Source: Nocardioides marinisabuli (lineage in GTDB: Bacteria > Actinomycetota > Actinomycetes > Propionibacteriales > Nocardioidaceae). Taken from it: DNA of 64,000 nucleotides. The notes beneath the pieces are model-generated. The model saw nothing but the letters and a program-made list of their open reading frames with translations. It was not told the DNA's origin and ran no database searches. The stretch lies in NCBI RefSeq assembly GCF_013466785.1, contig NZ_CP059163.1, positions 3,658,001 through 3,722,000 of the forward strand, written 5' to 3'. Shown here one piece after another: positions 51,863-60,393 of this stretch (position 1 is its first letter; each line of letters begins with the position of its first letter). The position numbers were made by a program, and so were the translations under genes.

Positions 51863-52489
51863 ATGAGCCTGTGGGAGGAGCGCGTCCTGCCGCGCCTGGT
51901 CGACCGCGTGCTGTCGACCGGGCCGGTGCAGCAGCTGCGGGCCGCCACCTGCACCGGCCTGCACGGCCGGGTGCTCGAGATCGGCTTCGGGTCCGGGCTG
52001 AACCTCCCGCACCTGCCTGCGGCGGTCACCTCGCTGGAGGCCGTCGAGCCCTCCGACCTCGCCTGGGGCCTCTCGCAGCAGCGCCGCGACGAGGCGGGCG
52101 TCCCGGTGCGCCGGGTGGGTCTCGACGGCCAGCGCCTCGACGCACCCGACGCGGCGTACGACGCCGTGCTGTGCACCTTCAGCCTGTGCACGATCCCCGA
52201 CGCCGAGCTGGCCGTGCGCGAGGTGCACCGGGTGCTGCGCCCCGGTGGCCGTCTGCACCTGCTCGAGCACGGCCGCTCCCCCGACGACCGGGTGCGCGCC
52301 TGGCAGCACCGTCTCGAGCCCCTCCAGCGCCGGGTCGCGGGCGGGTGCCACCTGACCCGGGACCCGCTCCGGCTGGTGGCCGACGCCGGCCTGCACCTCG
52401 AGGAGAACGAGGAGCGCTACCTCCCCGGCCCGGCCCTGGCCCGGCCGTGGGGCTACGGCTACCGCGCCGTGGCCACCCGCCCCGCCTGA
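51863..52489 (+). CDS. Class I SAM-dependent methyltransferase
   Basis: The 208-residue protein has the SAM-binding motif I VLEIGFGSGLNLPHL, then VEPSDLAWGLS, FSLCTIPD (motif IV) and VLRPGGRLHLLEHG, a UbiE/phospholipid-methyltransferase-like arrangement. The target is unknown. It is the only plus-strand gene inside the minus-strand proteasome locus, splitting arc from dop, and ends at a complex repeat shared with the arc 3' side. Confidence 0.85.
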   Translation: MSLWEERVLPRLVDRVLSTGPVQQLRAATCTGLHGRVLEIGFGSGLNLPHLPAAVTSLEAVEPSDLAWGLSQQRRDEAGVPVRRVGLDGQRLDAPDAAYDAVLCTFSLCTIPDAELAVREVHRVLRPGGRLHLLEHGRSPDDRVRAWQHRLEPLQRRVAGGCHLTRDPLRLVADAGLHLEENEERYLPGPALARPWGYGYRAVATRPA

Positions 52490-52500
52490 CCGGCGCCAGC

Positions 52501-52590
52501 CGACCAGTCACTTCCGCACCACCGAGCAGTCACTTTCGCACCGAACCGGGTGCACAAGTGACTGGTCGATGGTGAAAAAGTGACTGCTCG
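52501..52590. repeat. Four-copy AGTCACTT inverted-repeat cluster (bidirectional terminator candidate)
   Basis: Two forward copies (CCAGTCACTT near 52504, GCAGTCACTT near 52527) and two inverted copies (near 52556 and 52578) pair in more than one way. 52501-52513 is a perfect complement of 52556-52568; 52523-52536 of 52577-52590. An inner GCACC/GGTGC stem (52538-52542, 52549-52553) closes the tip. It lies between convergent genes. Confidence 0.65.
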
Positions 52591-52600
52591 TGGTTGCGGC

Positions 52601-54370
52601 TCAGAGGTACTGGCCGGTGTTGGCGACGGTGTCGATGGAACGACCGGGCTCGGTGCCCTGCTTGCCGGTGATCAGGGTGCGGATGAAGACGATCCGCTCG
52701 CCCTTCTTGCCCGAGATCCGCGCCCAGTCGTCGGGGTTGGTGGTGTTGGGCAGGTCCTCGTTCTCCTTGAACTCGTCGACGCAGGCCTGCAGCAGGTGGC
52801 TGACGCGCAGGCCGCGCTGCTCGTGGTCGAGGAGGTCCTTGATCGCCATCTTCTTGGCCCGGTCGACGATGTTCTGCAGCATCGCGCCGGAGTTGAAGTC
52901 CTTGAAGTAGAGGACCTCCTTGTCGCCGTTGGCGTAGGTCACCTCGAGGAAGCGGTTCTCCTCGGTCTCGGCGTACATGCGCTCGACCGTGGCCCGGATC
53001 ATCGCGTCGACGCAGGCCTGGCGGTCCCCGCCGAACTCGCTGACGTCGTCGCTGTGCAGCGGCAGGCTGGCGGTGAGGTACTTGCTGATGATGTCGCGCG
53101 CCGACTCGGCGTCCGGGCGCTCGATCTTGATCTTCACGTCGAGCCGGCCGGGGCGCAGGATCGCCGGGTCGATCATGTCCTCGCGGTTGGAGGCACCGAT
53201 GACCAGCACGTTCTCGAGCAGCTCGACGCCGTCGATCTCGCTCAGCAGCTGCGGGACGATGGTGTTCTCGACGTCGGAGGACACCCCGCTGCCGCGGGTG
53301 CGGAACAGCGAGTCCATCTCGTCGAAGAACACGATGACCGGGGTGCCGCTGCTGGCCTTCTCCCGCGCCCGCTGGAAGACCAGGCGGATGTGGCGCTCGG
53401 TCTCACCGACGTACTTGTTGAGCAGCTCGGGGCCCTTGATGTTGAGGAAGTACGACTTGCCCTCGGCACCGGTCTTGGCGGCCACCTTCTTGGCCAGCGA
53501 GTTGGCCACGGCCTTGGCGATCAGCGTCTTGCCGCAGCCCGGGGGGCCGTAGAGCAGCACGCCCTTGGGCGGCTTGAGCTCGTGCTCCTTGAACAGCTCG
53601 GGGTAGAGGTAGGGCAGCTCGACCGCGTCCTGGATCGCCTCGATCTGGCCGGTGAGGCCACCGATCGACTCGTAGGCGATGTCGGGGACCTCCTCGAGCA
53701 CGAGCTCCTCGACCTCGGACTTCGGGACCTTCTCGTAGACGTAGCCCGCACGGCTGTCGAGCAGCAGCGAGTCGCCGGCGCGGATCGTGTCGCCGCGCAG
53801 CGGCTCGGCTAGGCGCACGACGCGCTCCTCGTCGGCGTTGGCGATGATCAGGGCCCGCTCGCCGTCGGCGAGCAGCTCCTTGAACATCACGACCTCGCCG
53901 ACCTGCTCGAAGTCGAGGGCCGCGACGACGTTCATCGCCTCGTTGAGCATGACCTCCTGGCCGCGGGTCAGGGCGTCGAGGTCGACGCCCGGGCTCACCG
54001 TGACGCGCAGCTTGCGCCCGCCGGTGAAGACGTCGACCGAGTCGTCGTCGTTGCGGGCCAGGAAGGTGCCGAAGCCGGCCGGCGGCTGGGCCAGCCGGTC
54101 GACCTCCTCCTTGAGCTTGGTGATCTGGTCGCGGGCCTCGCGCAGCGTCTGGGCCAGCCGCTCGTTCTGCGAGGTCACGGCGGCCAGCGAGCGCTGGGCG
54201 TCGCTGAGGCGCATCTCCAGGCCCCGGGACGACCCGGGGCTCTCGCCGAGACGGCGGCGCAGGTCGGAGACCTCGGCCTCCAGGAAGCGCACCTGGTCCA
54301 GCAGCTCTTCCGGGCTGCGACCGGACGGGCGGGAACGACCCGTGCTCGAGTTGCCATCGGACGTCGACAT
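52601..54370 (-). CDS. arc: Proteasome-associated AAA ATPase ARC/Mpa
   Basis: The 589-residue protein has an N-terminal coiled coil (residues ~20-95) that captures Pup, OB domains (~96-235), Walker A GPPGCGKT (275-282), Walker B VIVFFDE (345-351), sensor IGASNR, and the C-terminal GQYL that docks into PrcA. It unfolds pupylated proteins into the core. Unlike its neighbours it has a short leader: TAGGGT at 54396-54401 and AGGAGGT about 8 bases before the ATG. Confidence 0.96.
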   Translation of the reverse strand: MSTSDGNSSTGRSRPSGRSPEELLDQVRFLEAEVSDLRRRLGESPGSSRGLEMRLSDAQRSLAAVTSQNERLAQTLREARDQITKLKEEVDRLAQPPAGFGTFLARNDDDSVDVFTGGRKLRVTVSPGVDLDALTRGQEVMLNEAMNVVAALDFEQVGEVVMFKELLADGERALIIANADEERVVRLAEPLRGDTIRAGDSLLLDSRAGYVYEKVPKSEVEELVLEEVPDIAYESIGGLTGQIEAIQDAVELPYLYPELFKEHELKPPKGVLLYGPPGCGKTLIAKAVANSLAKKVAAKTGAEGKSYFLNIKGPELLNKYVGETERHIRLVFQRAREKASSGTPVIVFFDEMDSLFRTRGSGVSSDVENTIVPQLLSEIDGVELLENVLVIGASNREDMIDPAILRPGRLDVKIKIERPDAESARDIISKYLTASLPLHSDDVSEFGGDRQACVDAMIRATVERMYAETEENRFLEVTYANGDKEVLYFKDFNSGAMLQNIVDRAKKMAIKDLLDHEQRGLRVSHLLQACVDEFKENEDLPNTTNPDDWARISGKKGERIVFIRTLITGKQGTEPGRSIDTVANTGQYL

Positions 54371-54484
54371 CAGCGCACCTCCTGTGTGGAACTCGACCCT
54401 ACCCGCGACGCTGCATCAGGGAAGAGGCTCGCCGGGAGGCGGCGCAGATTTGCCGGGCCGGGCCGCGGGGGCCCGGCCGGTGTC

Positions 54485-55519
54485 TCAGTCCTCGGGCGCG
54501 GGCTCCACCGGCAGCCCCGGCGGACGCGGGCCGGAGTAGTCGGGCCCGTAGGCGCCGGGAGCCGGGCGACGGGTCTTGCGCAGCGGCTTCTGGCCGGGGG
54601 CCAGGCGGCGGGCGGTGACCAGGAAGGCGGTGTGGCCGATCATCTTGTGGCCCGGACGCACCGCGAGGCCCTCGACGTGCCAGTCGCGCACGAGGCTCTC
54701 CCACGGCTGCGGCTCGGTGAAGCCGCCGTGGGCGCGCACCGTCTCCACGAAGCGGGAGAGCTGGGTGGTGGTGGCCACGTAGGCGCACACGATGCCGCCG
54801 GGCACCAGGGCACCGGCCGCGGCGTCGAGGCACTCCCAGGGGGCGAGCATGTCGAGGATGATGCGGTCGCAGCGCTCGCCCGAGGTCGGCAGCGCCTCGG
54901 CGAGGTCGCCCAGGGTGAGCTCCCAGGCGGGGTGGGTCTGGTCGGCCGGGGCGCCGAAGAACTGATTGACGTTGCGGCGGGCGACGTCGGCGAACTCCTC
55001 GCGGCGCTCGAACGACGACACCCGGCCCCAGGGGCCCACCGCGCGCAGCAGCGAGCAGGTCAGGGCGCCGGAGCCGACGCCGGCCTCGACGACGCGCGCG
55101 CCGGGGAAGATGTCGGCCATCGCGACGATCTGGGCGGCGTCCTTGGGGTAGACGACCGCGGCGCCGCGCGGCATCGAGACCACGAACTCCGAGAGCAGCG
55201 GACGGAAGACCAGGTACTCCCCGCCGGCCGAGCTGGCCAGCGTGAAGCCCTCCTCGCGCCCGATCAGGTCGTCGTGCTCGAGGTGGCCCTTGTTGGAGAA
55301 GAAGCGCTTGCCGGCGACCAGCTCGAAGTTGTGCTTGCGGCCCTTGCTGTCGGTCAGGCGCACCCACTCCCCCTCGCGCAGCGGGCCGCGGTGCACCCCC
55401 GACCAGGCCTCCGCCGGCACGTCCGGGTACGCCGCACCCGTCTGCTGCTCGGCCCCGGCCGGCTGGTCGGCGTCGGTCGTCGGGGCGTCGTCCACGGTCG
55501 GGTTCTGCTGCTCAGGCAC
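54485..55519 (-). CDS. trmI: tRNA (adenine-N1)-methyltransferase TrmI
   Basis: The 344-residue protein has VRLTDSKGRKHNFELV, VYPKDAAQIVAMADIFPG, the SAM motif VVEAGVGSGALTCSLL and IILDMLAPWECL, as in TrmI, which makes m1A58 in the tRNA T-loop. The first ~35 residues are Gln/Thr/Ala-rich and disordered. The GTG start at 55519 has TAGGGT 6 bases upstream. It stands upstream of arc in the common actinobacterial order. Confidence 0.93.
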   Translation of the reverse strand: MPEQQNPTVDDAPTTDADQPAGAEQQTGAAYPDVPAEAWSGVHRGPLREGEWVRLTDSKGRKHNFELVAGKRFFSNKGHLEHDDLIGREEGFTLASSAGGEYLVFRPLLSEFVVSMPRGAAVVYPKDAAQIVAMADIFPGARVVEAGVGSGALTCSLLRAVGPWGRVSSFERREEFADVARRNVNQFFGAPADQTHPAWELTLGDLAEALPTSGERCDRIILDMLAPWECLDAAAGALVPGGIVCAYVATTTQLSRFVETVRAHGGFTEPQPWESLVRDWHVEGLAVRPGHKMIGHTAFLVTARRLAPGQKPLRKTRRPAPGAYGPDYSGPRPPGLPVEPAPED

Positions 55520-55525
55520 GGCCGA

Positions 55526-55531
55526 ACCCTA
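55526..55531 (-). promoter_or_regulatory. Leaderless-type -10 hexamer of trmI
   Basis: TAGGGT on the minus strand ends 6 bases before the GTG at 55519. Confidence 0.5.
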
Positions 55532-55546
55532 GGCCGCGGCCCCGGC

Positions 55547-56692
55547 TCAGCGCGATTCGCGAAAGGCCCGGTCGACGTCGTCGGTGGCCAGCACACCGTA
55601 GACGGAGCCGTCGGGCTGGACCAGGAGGTACTCGGCGGCCGGGGTGGAGGTGATGGCGCGCACCAGCTCCTCGCCGGTGATCCCCACCGGCAGGCGCAGG
55701 CCCGCCTCGAGGCTGCGGGCCACGCTGGAGGTCGGCACCCACGGCCGCCGCTCCAGCGGGGTGGCCAGCAGCGCCGCCTCGCTGACAAGACCGACGGGCT
55801 CGCCCGTGGGCCCCTCGGTGACGATGCCGCCGGCCTGGGCGTCGTTGGCTCGGCGCACCGCCTCGGCGAGCGGCAGCTCGGCCGGCACGCTGAGGGTGCG
55901 CCGGGCGAGGTCGCGCGCGACCAGGGACGGCAGCCGCGCCCGCAGCCGGGCCGAGGTCATCGCGGCGCTGGCGCCGCTCCACAGGAACATCGCGATGACC
56001 AGGACGAGCACGAAGTCGAGCAGGTCGGGCGGGTCGCCGGTGACCTGCTCCTGCACCAGCGGCCAGACGAGCACGGCGACGGCCGTCGCCCGCCCGCCCC
56101 AGCCGGCGACCAGGGTGCCGCGGTGGGGGTTGCCCGTGGCGCCCCACACGACCGACTTCAGGACCCGGCCGCCGTCGAGCGGCAGGCCCGGCACCAGGTT
56201 GAGCACCCCGACCAGCAGGTTCGCCACGACCAGGCCCTCGACGGCCAGCAGCAGCAGGCCCTCCGGGGTGACCGGGCGCAGCGCGAGCGCGGCCAGCCCG
56301 ACCGCGATGGAGGTGAGCGGGCCGACGACCGCGATCGCGAACTCCTCGCGCGGGCGGCGCGCCTCCCCCTCGATCGCGGTCATCCCGCCGAGGAAGTGCA
56401 GCGTGATCGAGGAGATGGTGAAGCCGAAGCGCCGGGCCACGACCGCGTGGGAGGCCTCGTGCAGCAGCACGGAGCCGTAGAGCAGCACCGCGAACGCCGC
56501 GCCGGCGACGTACTTCAGCGCACCGAGGCCCGGCTGGACCTGGTCGACCACCGGTGCGACCAGCACCGCGATGAGCCCCGCGACCAGGAACCAGGAGGTC
56601 GAGACGAGCACGTCGCTGCCGGCGATGGTGCCGACCTTGAGGGTTCCCGGCGGACGTGGCGACGAGCCGGGCTCGGACGGGCTCGAGGACAT
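55547..56692 (-). CDS. Site-2 protease (M50 family) with CBS domains
   Basis: The 381-residue membrane protein has the zinc motif HEASH (His78, Glu79, His82) in a membrane segment and the third ligand in LVPGLPLDGGRVLKS. Six or so hydrophobic segments precede a cytoplasmic pair of CBS-like repeats (RRTLSVPAELPLAEAVRRAN, GEELVRAITSTPAAEYLLV). Such proteases cut membrane substrates; CBS domains often sense adenosine nucleotides. It is the homologue of the M50 gene placed next to trmI and arc in other actinobacteria. Confidence 0.88.
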   Translation of the reverse strand: MSSSPSEPGSSPRPPGTLKVGTIAGSDVLVSTSWFLVAGLIAVLVAPVVDQVQPGLGALKYVAGAAFAVLLYGSVLLHEASHAVVARRFGFTISSITLHFLGGMTAIEGEARRPREEFAIAVVGPLTSIAVGLAALALRPVTPEGLLLLAVEGLVVANLLVGVLNLVPGLPLDGGRVLKSVVWGATGNPHRGTLVAGWGGRATAVAVLVWPLVQEQVTGDPPDLLDFVLVLVIAMFLWSGASAAMTSARLRARLPSLVARDLARRTLSVPAELPLAEAVRRANDAQAGGIVTEGPTGEPVGLVSEAALLATPLERRPWVPTSSVARSLEAGLRLPVGITGEELVRAITSTPAAEYLLVQPDGSVYGVLATDDVDRAFRESR

Positions 56693-56698
56693 TCCTCG

Positions 56699-56704
56699 AG
56701 GCTA
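56699..56704 (-). promoter_or_regulatory. Leaderless-type -10 hexamer of the M50 protease gene
   Basis: TAGCCT on the minus strand ends 6 bases before the ATG at 56692. Confidence 0.5.
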
Positions 56705-56752
56705 TCCGACCCCCGTGCGACGCCTTCTGCGCGCCCTGTCGGAGGCGGCGCC

Positions 56753-56758
56753 TAGGGT
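56753..56758 (+). promoter_or_regulatory. Leaderless-type -10 hexamer of the RecB-like gene
   Basis: TAGGGT ends 6 bases before the ATG at 56765. Confidence 0.5.
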
Positions 56759-56764
56759 CGCGCC

Positions 56765-57676
56765 ATGAGCCAGACGTCCCCCGGGCCCGCCCCCTCGCCG
56801 GTCCCGTCACCGGCCGAGCGGGTCTCGACGCCCGTCGACGGCGTCGAGGTCGTCGGGGCCCTCTCGCCCAGCCGGGCCGGCGACTTCGTGACCTGTCCGC
56901 TGCTCTACCGCTTCCGCACCGTCGACCGTCTCCCCGAGCCGCCGTCGGCCGACGCGACGCGCGGCACCCTGGTCCACAAGGTGCTCGAGGACCTCTTCGA
57001 CCTGCCGGCCGCCGAGCGCACACCGCAGCGTGCCGCCGCGATGCTCGAGCCCACCTGGGAGGCGCTGGTGGAGGCCGAGCCCGGGCTGGCCGAGCTGTTC
57101 GCTCCCCCGGAGCACGGCGGGCCGCCGCTCGACCTCGCGCACTGGCTGGCCTCGTGCCGCACCGTGCTCGAGCGGTGGTTCACGCTCGAGGACCCCACCC
57201 GCCTCGAGCCCGCCGAGCGGGAGCTGTACGTCGAGACGGTGCTCGGGTCGCGGCTGCTGCTGCGCGGCTTCGTCGACCGGCTCGACGTGGCCCCCGACGG
57301 GGCCCTGCGGGTCGTCGACTACAAGACGGGTCGCTCCCCCGCGGTCGGCTTCGAGCAGCGGGCGCTGTTCCAGATGAAGTTCTACGCCCTGGTGCTCTGG
57401 CGGACCCGGGGCGTGGTGCCGTCGCTGCTGCAGCTGGTCTACCTGGGCAACGGCGAGATCGTGCGCTACCGCCCCGACGAGGACGACCTGCTGGCCACCG
57501 AGCGGCGCGTCGAGGCGATCTGGGCGGCCATCAGCACCGCCCGCGAGAGCGGCGAGTGGCTGCCCAACCGGGGGCGGCCGTGCGACTGGTGCGCTCACAA
57601 GGCGATCTGCCCCGCCTGGGGCGGCACCCCGCCGCCGCTACCGGAGCCGGCCCAGGAGAAGACGCAGGCGTCCTGA
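56765..57676 (+). CDS. RecB-like PD-(D/E)XK exonuclease with Fe-S cysteines
   Basis: The 303-residue protein has GTLVHKVLEDLF, the catalytic GFVDRLDV and VVDYKTGR (Asp, Glu/Asp, Lys of the PD-(D/E)XK site), and QMKFYALVLWR. Four cysteines in the Cas4/AddB arrangement, Cys44 (FVTCPLLYRF) and CDWCAHKAIC near the C-terminus, are set to bind a 4Fe-4S cluster. It probably processes DNA ends. It is divergent from the M50 gene, as in related genomes. Confidence 0.88.
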   Translation: MSQTSPGPAPSPVPSPAERVSTPVDGVEVVGALSPSRAGDFVTCPLLYRFRTVDRLPEPPSADATRGTLVHKVLEDLFDLPAAERTPQRAAAMLEPTWEALVEAEPGLAELFAPPEHGGPPLDLAHWLASCRTVLERWFTLEDPTRLEPAERELYVETVLGSRLLLRGFVDRLDVAPDGALRVVDYKTGRSPAVGFEQRALFQMKFYALVLWRTRGVVPSLLQLVYLGNGEIVRYRPDEDDLLATERRVEAIWAAISTARESGEWLPNRGRPCDWCAHKAICPAWGGTPPPLPEPAQEKTQAS

Positions 57677-57682
57677 GTCGGT

Positions 57683-58321
57683 TCAGAGCTCCTGGCGCTG
57701 GGCCCACACCGCGGCCTGGGTGCGGTCGACGACCCCGATGCGCGAGAACGCGGAGGTCAGGTGGGCCTTGACGGTCCGCTCGCTGATCTCGAGCCGGCGC
57801 GCGATCTGCTTGTTGGCCAGGCCGTCGCGCACCAGGCGCAGGACCTCGACCTCGCGCGCGGTGAGCTGCGGGCGTGACGTGGCCGACCGGGCCCCGAGCA
57901 GCGCCCGGGCGGCCTTGGGGTGGATCGGCGACTCGCCGCGCGCGACGGCGCGGATGCCGGACAGCACGTCGTCGGGGTCGGCGTCCTTGAGCAGGTAGCC
58001 CACGGCGCCCGCGTCGAGGGCGTCGATGATGCGCTCGGCGTCGGAGAAGCTGGTGAGCACCAGCACGTCGACCCCCGGCATCTCCGAGCACACGCGCCGG
58101 GTGGCGGTGACCCCGTCGACCCCGGGCATCTGCAGGTCCATCAGCACCACGTCGGGCCGGACCTCGCGCACCACCTCGACGGCACCGTCGCCGTCCCCGG
58201 CCTGACCGACGACGCTGATGTCCTGCGTGGAGGCCAGCAGCTGCGCCAGCCCCGCGCGGATCACCGCGTGGTCGTCGACCAGCACGACCCGGATCGGCAC
58301 CGGGCCGCCCGGCGCGCTCAC
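57683..58321 (-). CDS. NarL/LuxR-family response regulator
   Basis: The 212-residue regulator has a receiver domain with Asp16/Asp17 and phospho-acceptor Asp62 (VLMDLQMPGVDG), the conserved Lys in YLLKDAD, and a C-terminal LuxR-type HTH (LTAREVEVLRLVRDGLANKQIARRLEIS). It overlaps the kinase gene by 4 bases, so the two form a two-component system. Confidence 0.93.
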   Translation of the reverse strand: MSAPGGPVPIRVVLVDDHAVIRAGLAQLLASTQDISVVGQAGDGDGAVEVVREVRPDVVLMDLQMPGVDGVTATRRVCSEMPGVDVLVLTSFSDAERIIDALDAGAVGYLLKDADPDDVLSGIRAVARGESPIHPKAARALLGARSATSRPQLTAREVEVLRLVRDGLANKQIARRLEISERTVKAHLTSAFSRIGVVDRTQAAVWAQRQEL

Positions 58322-59637
58322 CGGCGCACCTCGAGCCGCACGGTCGTGCCCTCGCCCGGCGCGGAGCGCACCTCGAGGCGACCGCCGGCGTCAGTCACCA
58401 GGCTGCGCAGGCCGGTGAGCCCGAAGTGCTCGGGGCCGCGGCTGCAGTCCTGGTCGAAGCCGATGCCGTCGTCGACGACCTCGAGGAGGCTCCCGTCCCG
58501 GTGCCCCCGCACGGTGACGGCGAGGGTGGAGGCCTCGGCGTGCCGCACCGTGTTGCGCACCGCCTCCTGGGTCACCCGCCACAGCATGGTGACCTCGGCC
58601 CCCGGCGCGTCCTCGACGTCCTCGACGCTGAGCGAGGCGGTGATCCCGGCCGCGCTGACCGGGGCGAGCAGGTCGGCGATCGCCGAGGCCAGCCCCTTGC
58701 CGTGCAGGTCGGGGGGGTGGATCTCGGCCAGCAGCGAGCGCAGCGAGCGCAGGCCGTCGCGCAACGAGTCGCCGGCGCTGGTCAGCCGGGCGCGCGCCTC
58801 ACCGGGCACCTGGGGGTCGCGCGCCACCGCGGAGAGCGAGAAGGCGGTGCCCGCGAGGTCCTGCACGACGCCGTCGTGCAGGTCACGCGCGATCCGGCGA
58901 CGCTCGGCGTCGGAGGCCGACATCGCCGCCTCCAGCAGCCGCTCCCGCTCGCGGCCGGCGCGCCGTACCTGCATGGTCAGCAGCCCCAGCATCACCGCCG
59001 AGACCAGCGAGAGCAGCACCAGCGGGCCCAGGGTGATCCAGCGGAAGGAGCCGAAGATCTCGCTGCGGCTGGCCTCGAGCCCGTCGAGGGCCCAGTAGGC
59101 CACGAAGAGCACCGGCTCCCCGCTCGGCGTCTCGATCCGGGTGTAGATCTTGACCAGCCCCTCCTCGTCGCCGTTGCGGTCGAGGCTGCGGGCGGACGTC
59201 GGGTCGGCCAGCTCCGAGCCGGTGCCGCCCTCCTCGAGGACACGGCGCTGGGCGGTGCTGAGGGAGTAGCGCTCGCGGCTGACGACCGGCAGCACCTCCG
59301 GGTCGTCCTGGCTGTAGATCAGGGTGCCGTCGGTGGCGAAGAGGTCGACGCTCTCGACGTCGCGCGCCTGGAGCAGGTTCGGCGCCTTGCGGAAGAACTT
59401 GTCGTAGGCGCCCGGCTTGCCGGTGACCAGGCCGTTGCCGACGTACGGTTCGGCCGTGGTCTGCGCCAGCAGCTCGCTGACCGACTCGGCCTGGGCCCGC
59501 GCGGCGTCGGTGGCCGCGTCGTCGGCGATGACGTTGGTGGCCACGAAGATCGCCCCGACCAGCACCGCGCTCACGGCCACGAACAGGAAGACCGGGCTGC
59601 GCACCCAGGTCGTGCGGCTCGAGCCGATCGTGCTCAC
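58318..59637 (-). CDS. Membrane sensor histidine kinase (HisKA_3/NarX type)
   Basis: The GTG at 59637 gives 439 residues: a first membrane helix (FLFVAVSAVLVGAIFVATNV, ~16-35), an extracytoplasmic sensor segment of ~150 residues, a second helix (ITLGPLVLLSLVSAVMLGLL), the H-box RRIARDLHDGVVQDL and the ATPase domain with EAVRNTVRHAEA and VVDDGIGF. The external domain is not a family I recognise. It overlaps the small secreted protein gene by 4 bases, hinting that this protein takes part in signalling. Confidence 0.9.
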   Translation of the reverse strand: MSTIGSSRTTWVRSPVFLFVAVSAVLVGAIFVATNVIADDAATDAARAQAESVSELLAQTTAEPYVGNGLVTGKPGAYDKFFRKAPNLLQARDVESVDLFATDGTLIYSQDDPEVLPVVSRERYSLSTAQRRVLEEGGTGSELADPTSARSLDRNGDEEGLVKIYTRIETPSGEPVLFVAYWALDGLEASRSEIFGSFRWITLGPLVLLSLVSAVMLGLLTMQVRRAGRERERLLEAAMSASDAERRRIARDLHDGVVQDLAGTAFSLSAVARDPQVPGEARARLTSAGDSLRDGLRSLRSLLAEIHPPDLHGKGLASAIADLLAPVSAAGITASLSVEDVEDAPGAEVTMLWRVTQEAVRNTVRHAEASTLAVTVRGHRDGSLLEVVDDGIGFDQDCSRGPEHFGLTGLRSLVTDAGGRLEVRSAPGEGTTVRLEVRR

Positions 59638-60065
59638 CCGTTGAAGGTCACGTCGCCGCGACAGACCTCGTCGCTGTCCTTGTTGCCGGCCCGGAAGGTG
59701 ATCTCGTCGGGACCGCTGAAGTCGAGCATGGAACGGCTGATCCGGAAGGAGCGGTCGGCGTCGCGCGCGGTCACGGTGCCCTTGGCCGACACGTCGTCGT
59801 TGTGCTTGAGCTTCCAGCGCCACTCGTCGGTGTCGTCGCTGAAGACGGCGGCGATCACGGTGAGGCTGCCGTTCTCCTCCTGCTGCACCTTGAGCTTCCA
59901 GGTGCTGCTCGGCGACTCCTTGCAGGGCCCCTCGGCGACGACGTTGGCCTTCTTGGCCTGCGCGGGCGCCGGGGACACCAGGGCAGCCGCCGCGACGGCC
60001 ACCGCCGCGGGCAGCGCGAGGCGGGCGGCCCACCCGCGGGAGGTGCTGCGCTCGGGGTGGCTCAT
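59634..60065 (-). CDS. Small secreted protein of unknown function
   Basis: The 143-residue protein has a Tat- or Sec-type signal peptide (RGWAARLALPAAVAVAAAAL, cut near APAQA-K). The mature part has two cysteines (GPCKES, DEVCRGD) and an alternating beta pattern (TWKLKVQQEENGSLTVIAAVF, DEWRWKLKHN), suggesting a small disulfide-bonded beta domain. No family was recognised. A GAAGG site lies before the ATG. The 4-base overlap with the kinase gene suggests it is a partner or target. Confidence 0.75.
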   Translation of the reverse strand: MSHPERSTSRGWAARLALPAAVAVAAAALVSPAPAQAKKANVVAEGPCKESPSSTWKLKVQQEENGSLTVIAAVFSDDTDEWRWKLKHNDDVSAKGTVTARDADRSFRISRSMLDFSGPDEITFRAGNKDSDEVCRGDVTFNG

Positions 60066-60393
60066 GGTCGCCTTCAGGGTCTGCGGGCCGCGTCGACGCG
60101 GCGCTCGGGTGGGTCGTCACAGGATCGCACGCACAGTGACCGGACGACCAGGGAAACCCGGTTGGAACCTCGGTCCCGGCCGTGCTCGGCACCGCCACCA
60201 CCCGACCGCTGGGCGGTCGGGCGCCGCTCGTCCAGGGTGGGACGTGGTGGCGCTGTCGAGCACGGCCGGTACGGCGGGTCAGGTGCCCTGGTCCCGTCGT
60301 TCCGAGTGGTCCCAGACTGCTCCCGCGGGGGTGCGGGCCGCCATCGTCCGCTGGTACTAGTACCCCCGGCGCACAGGAGGGCAGGGACCAGGG
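60066..60393. other. Non-coding region with nested inverted repeats
   Basis: No gene is evident. GGCCGTGCTCG (60178-60188) pairs with 60257-60267, enclosing a 9-bp stem with a 3-base loop (60201-60209/60213-60221). GGTACTAGTACC at 60354-60365 is a perfect 12-bp palindrome. The region lies upstream of the secreted protein/two-component operon and past the HAD phosphatase stop. Confidence 0.45.

Noticed and set aside
54386-56755. Plus-strand frame of nearly 790 codons opposite trmI and the M50 protease gene
   Set aside because: Shadow frame; both minus-strand genes carry complete catalytic motifs.
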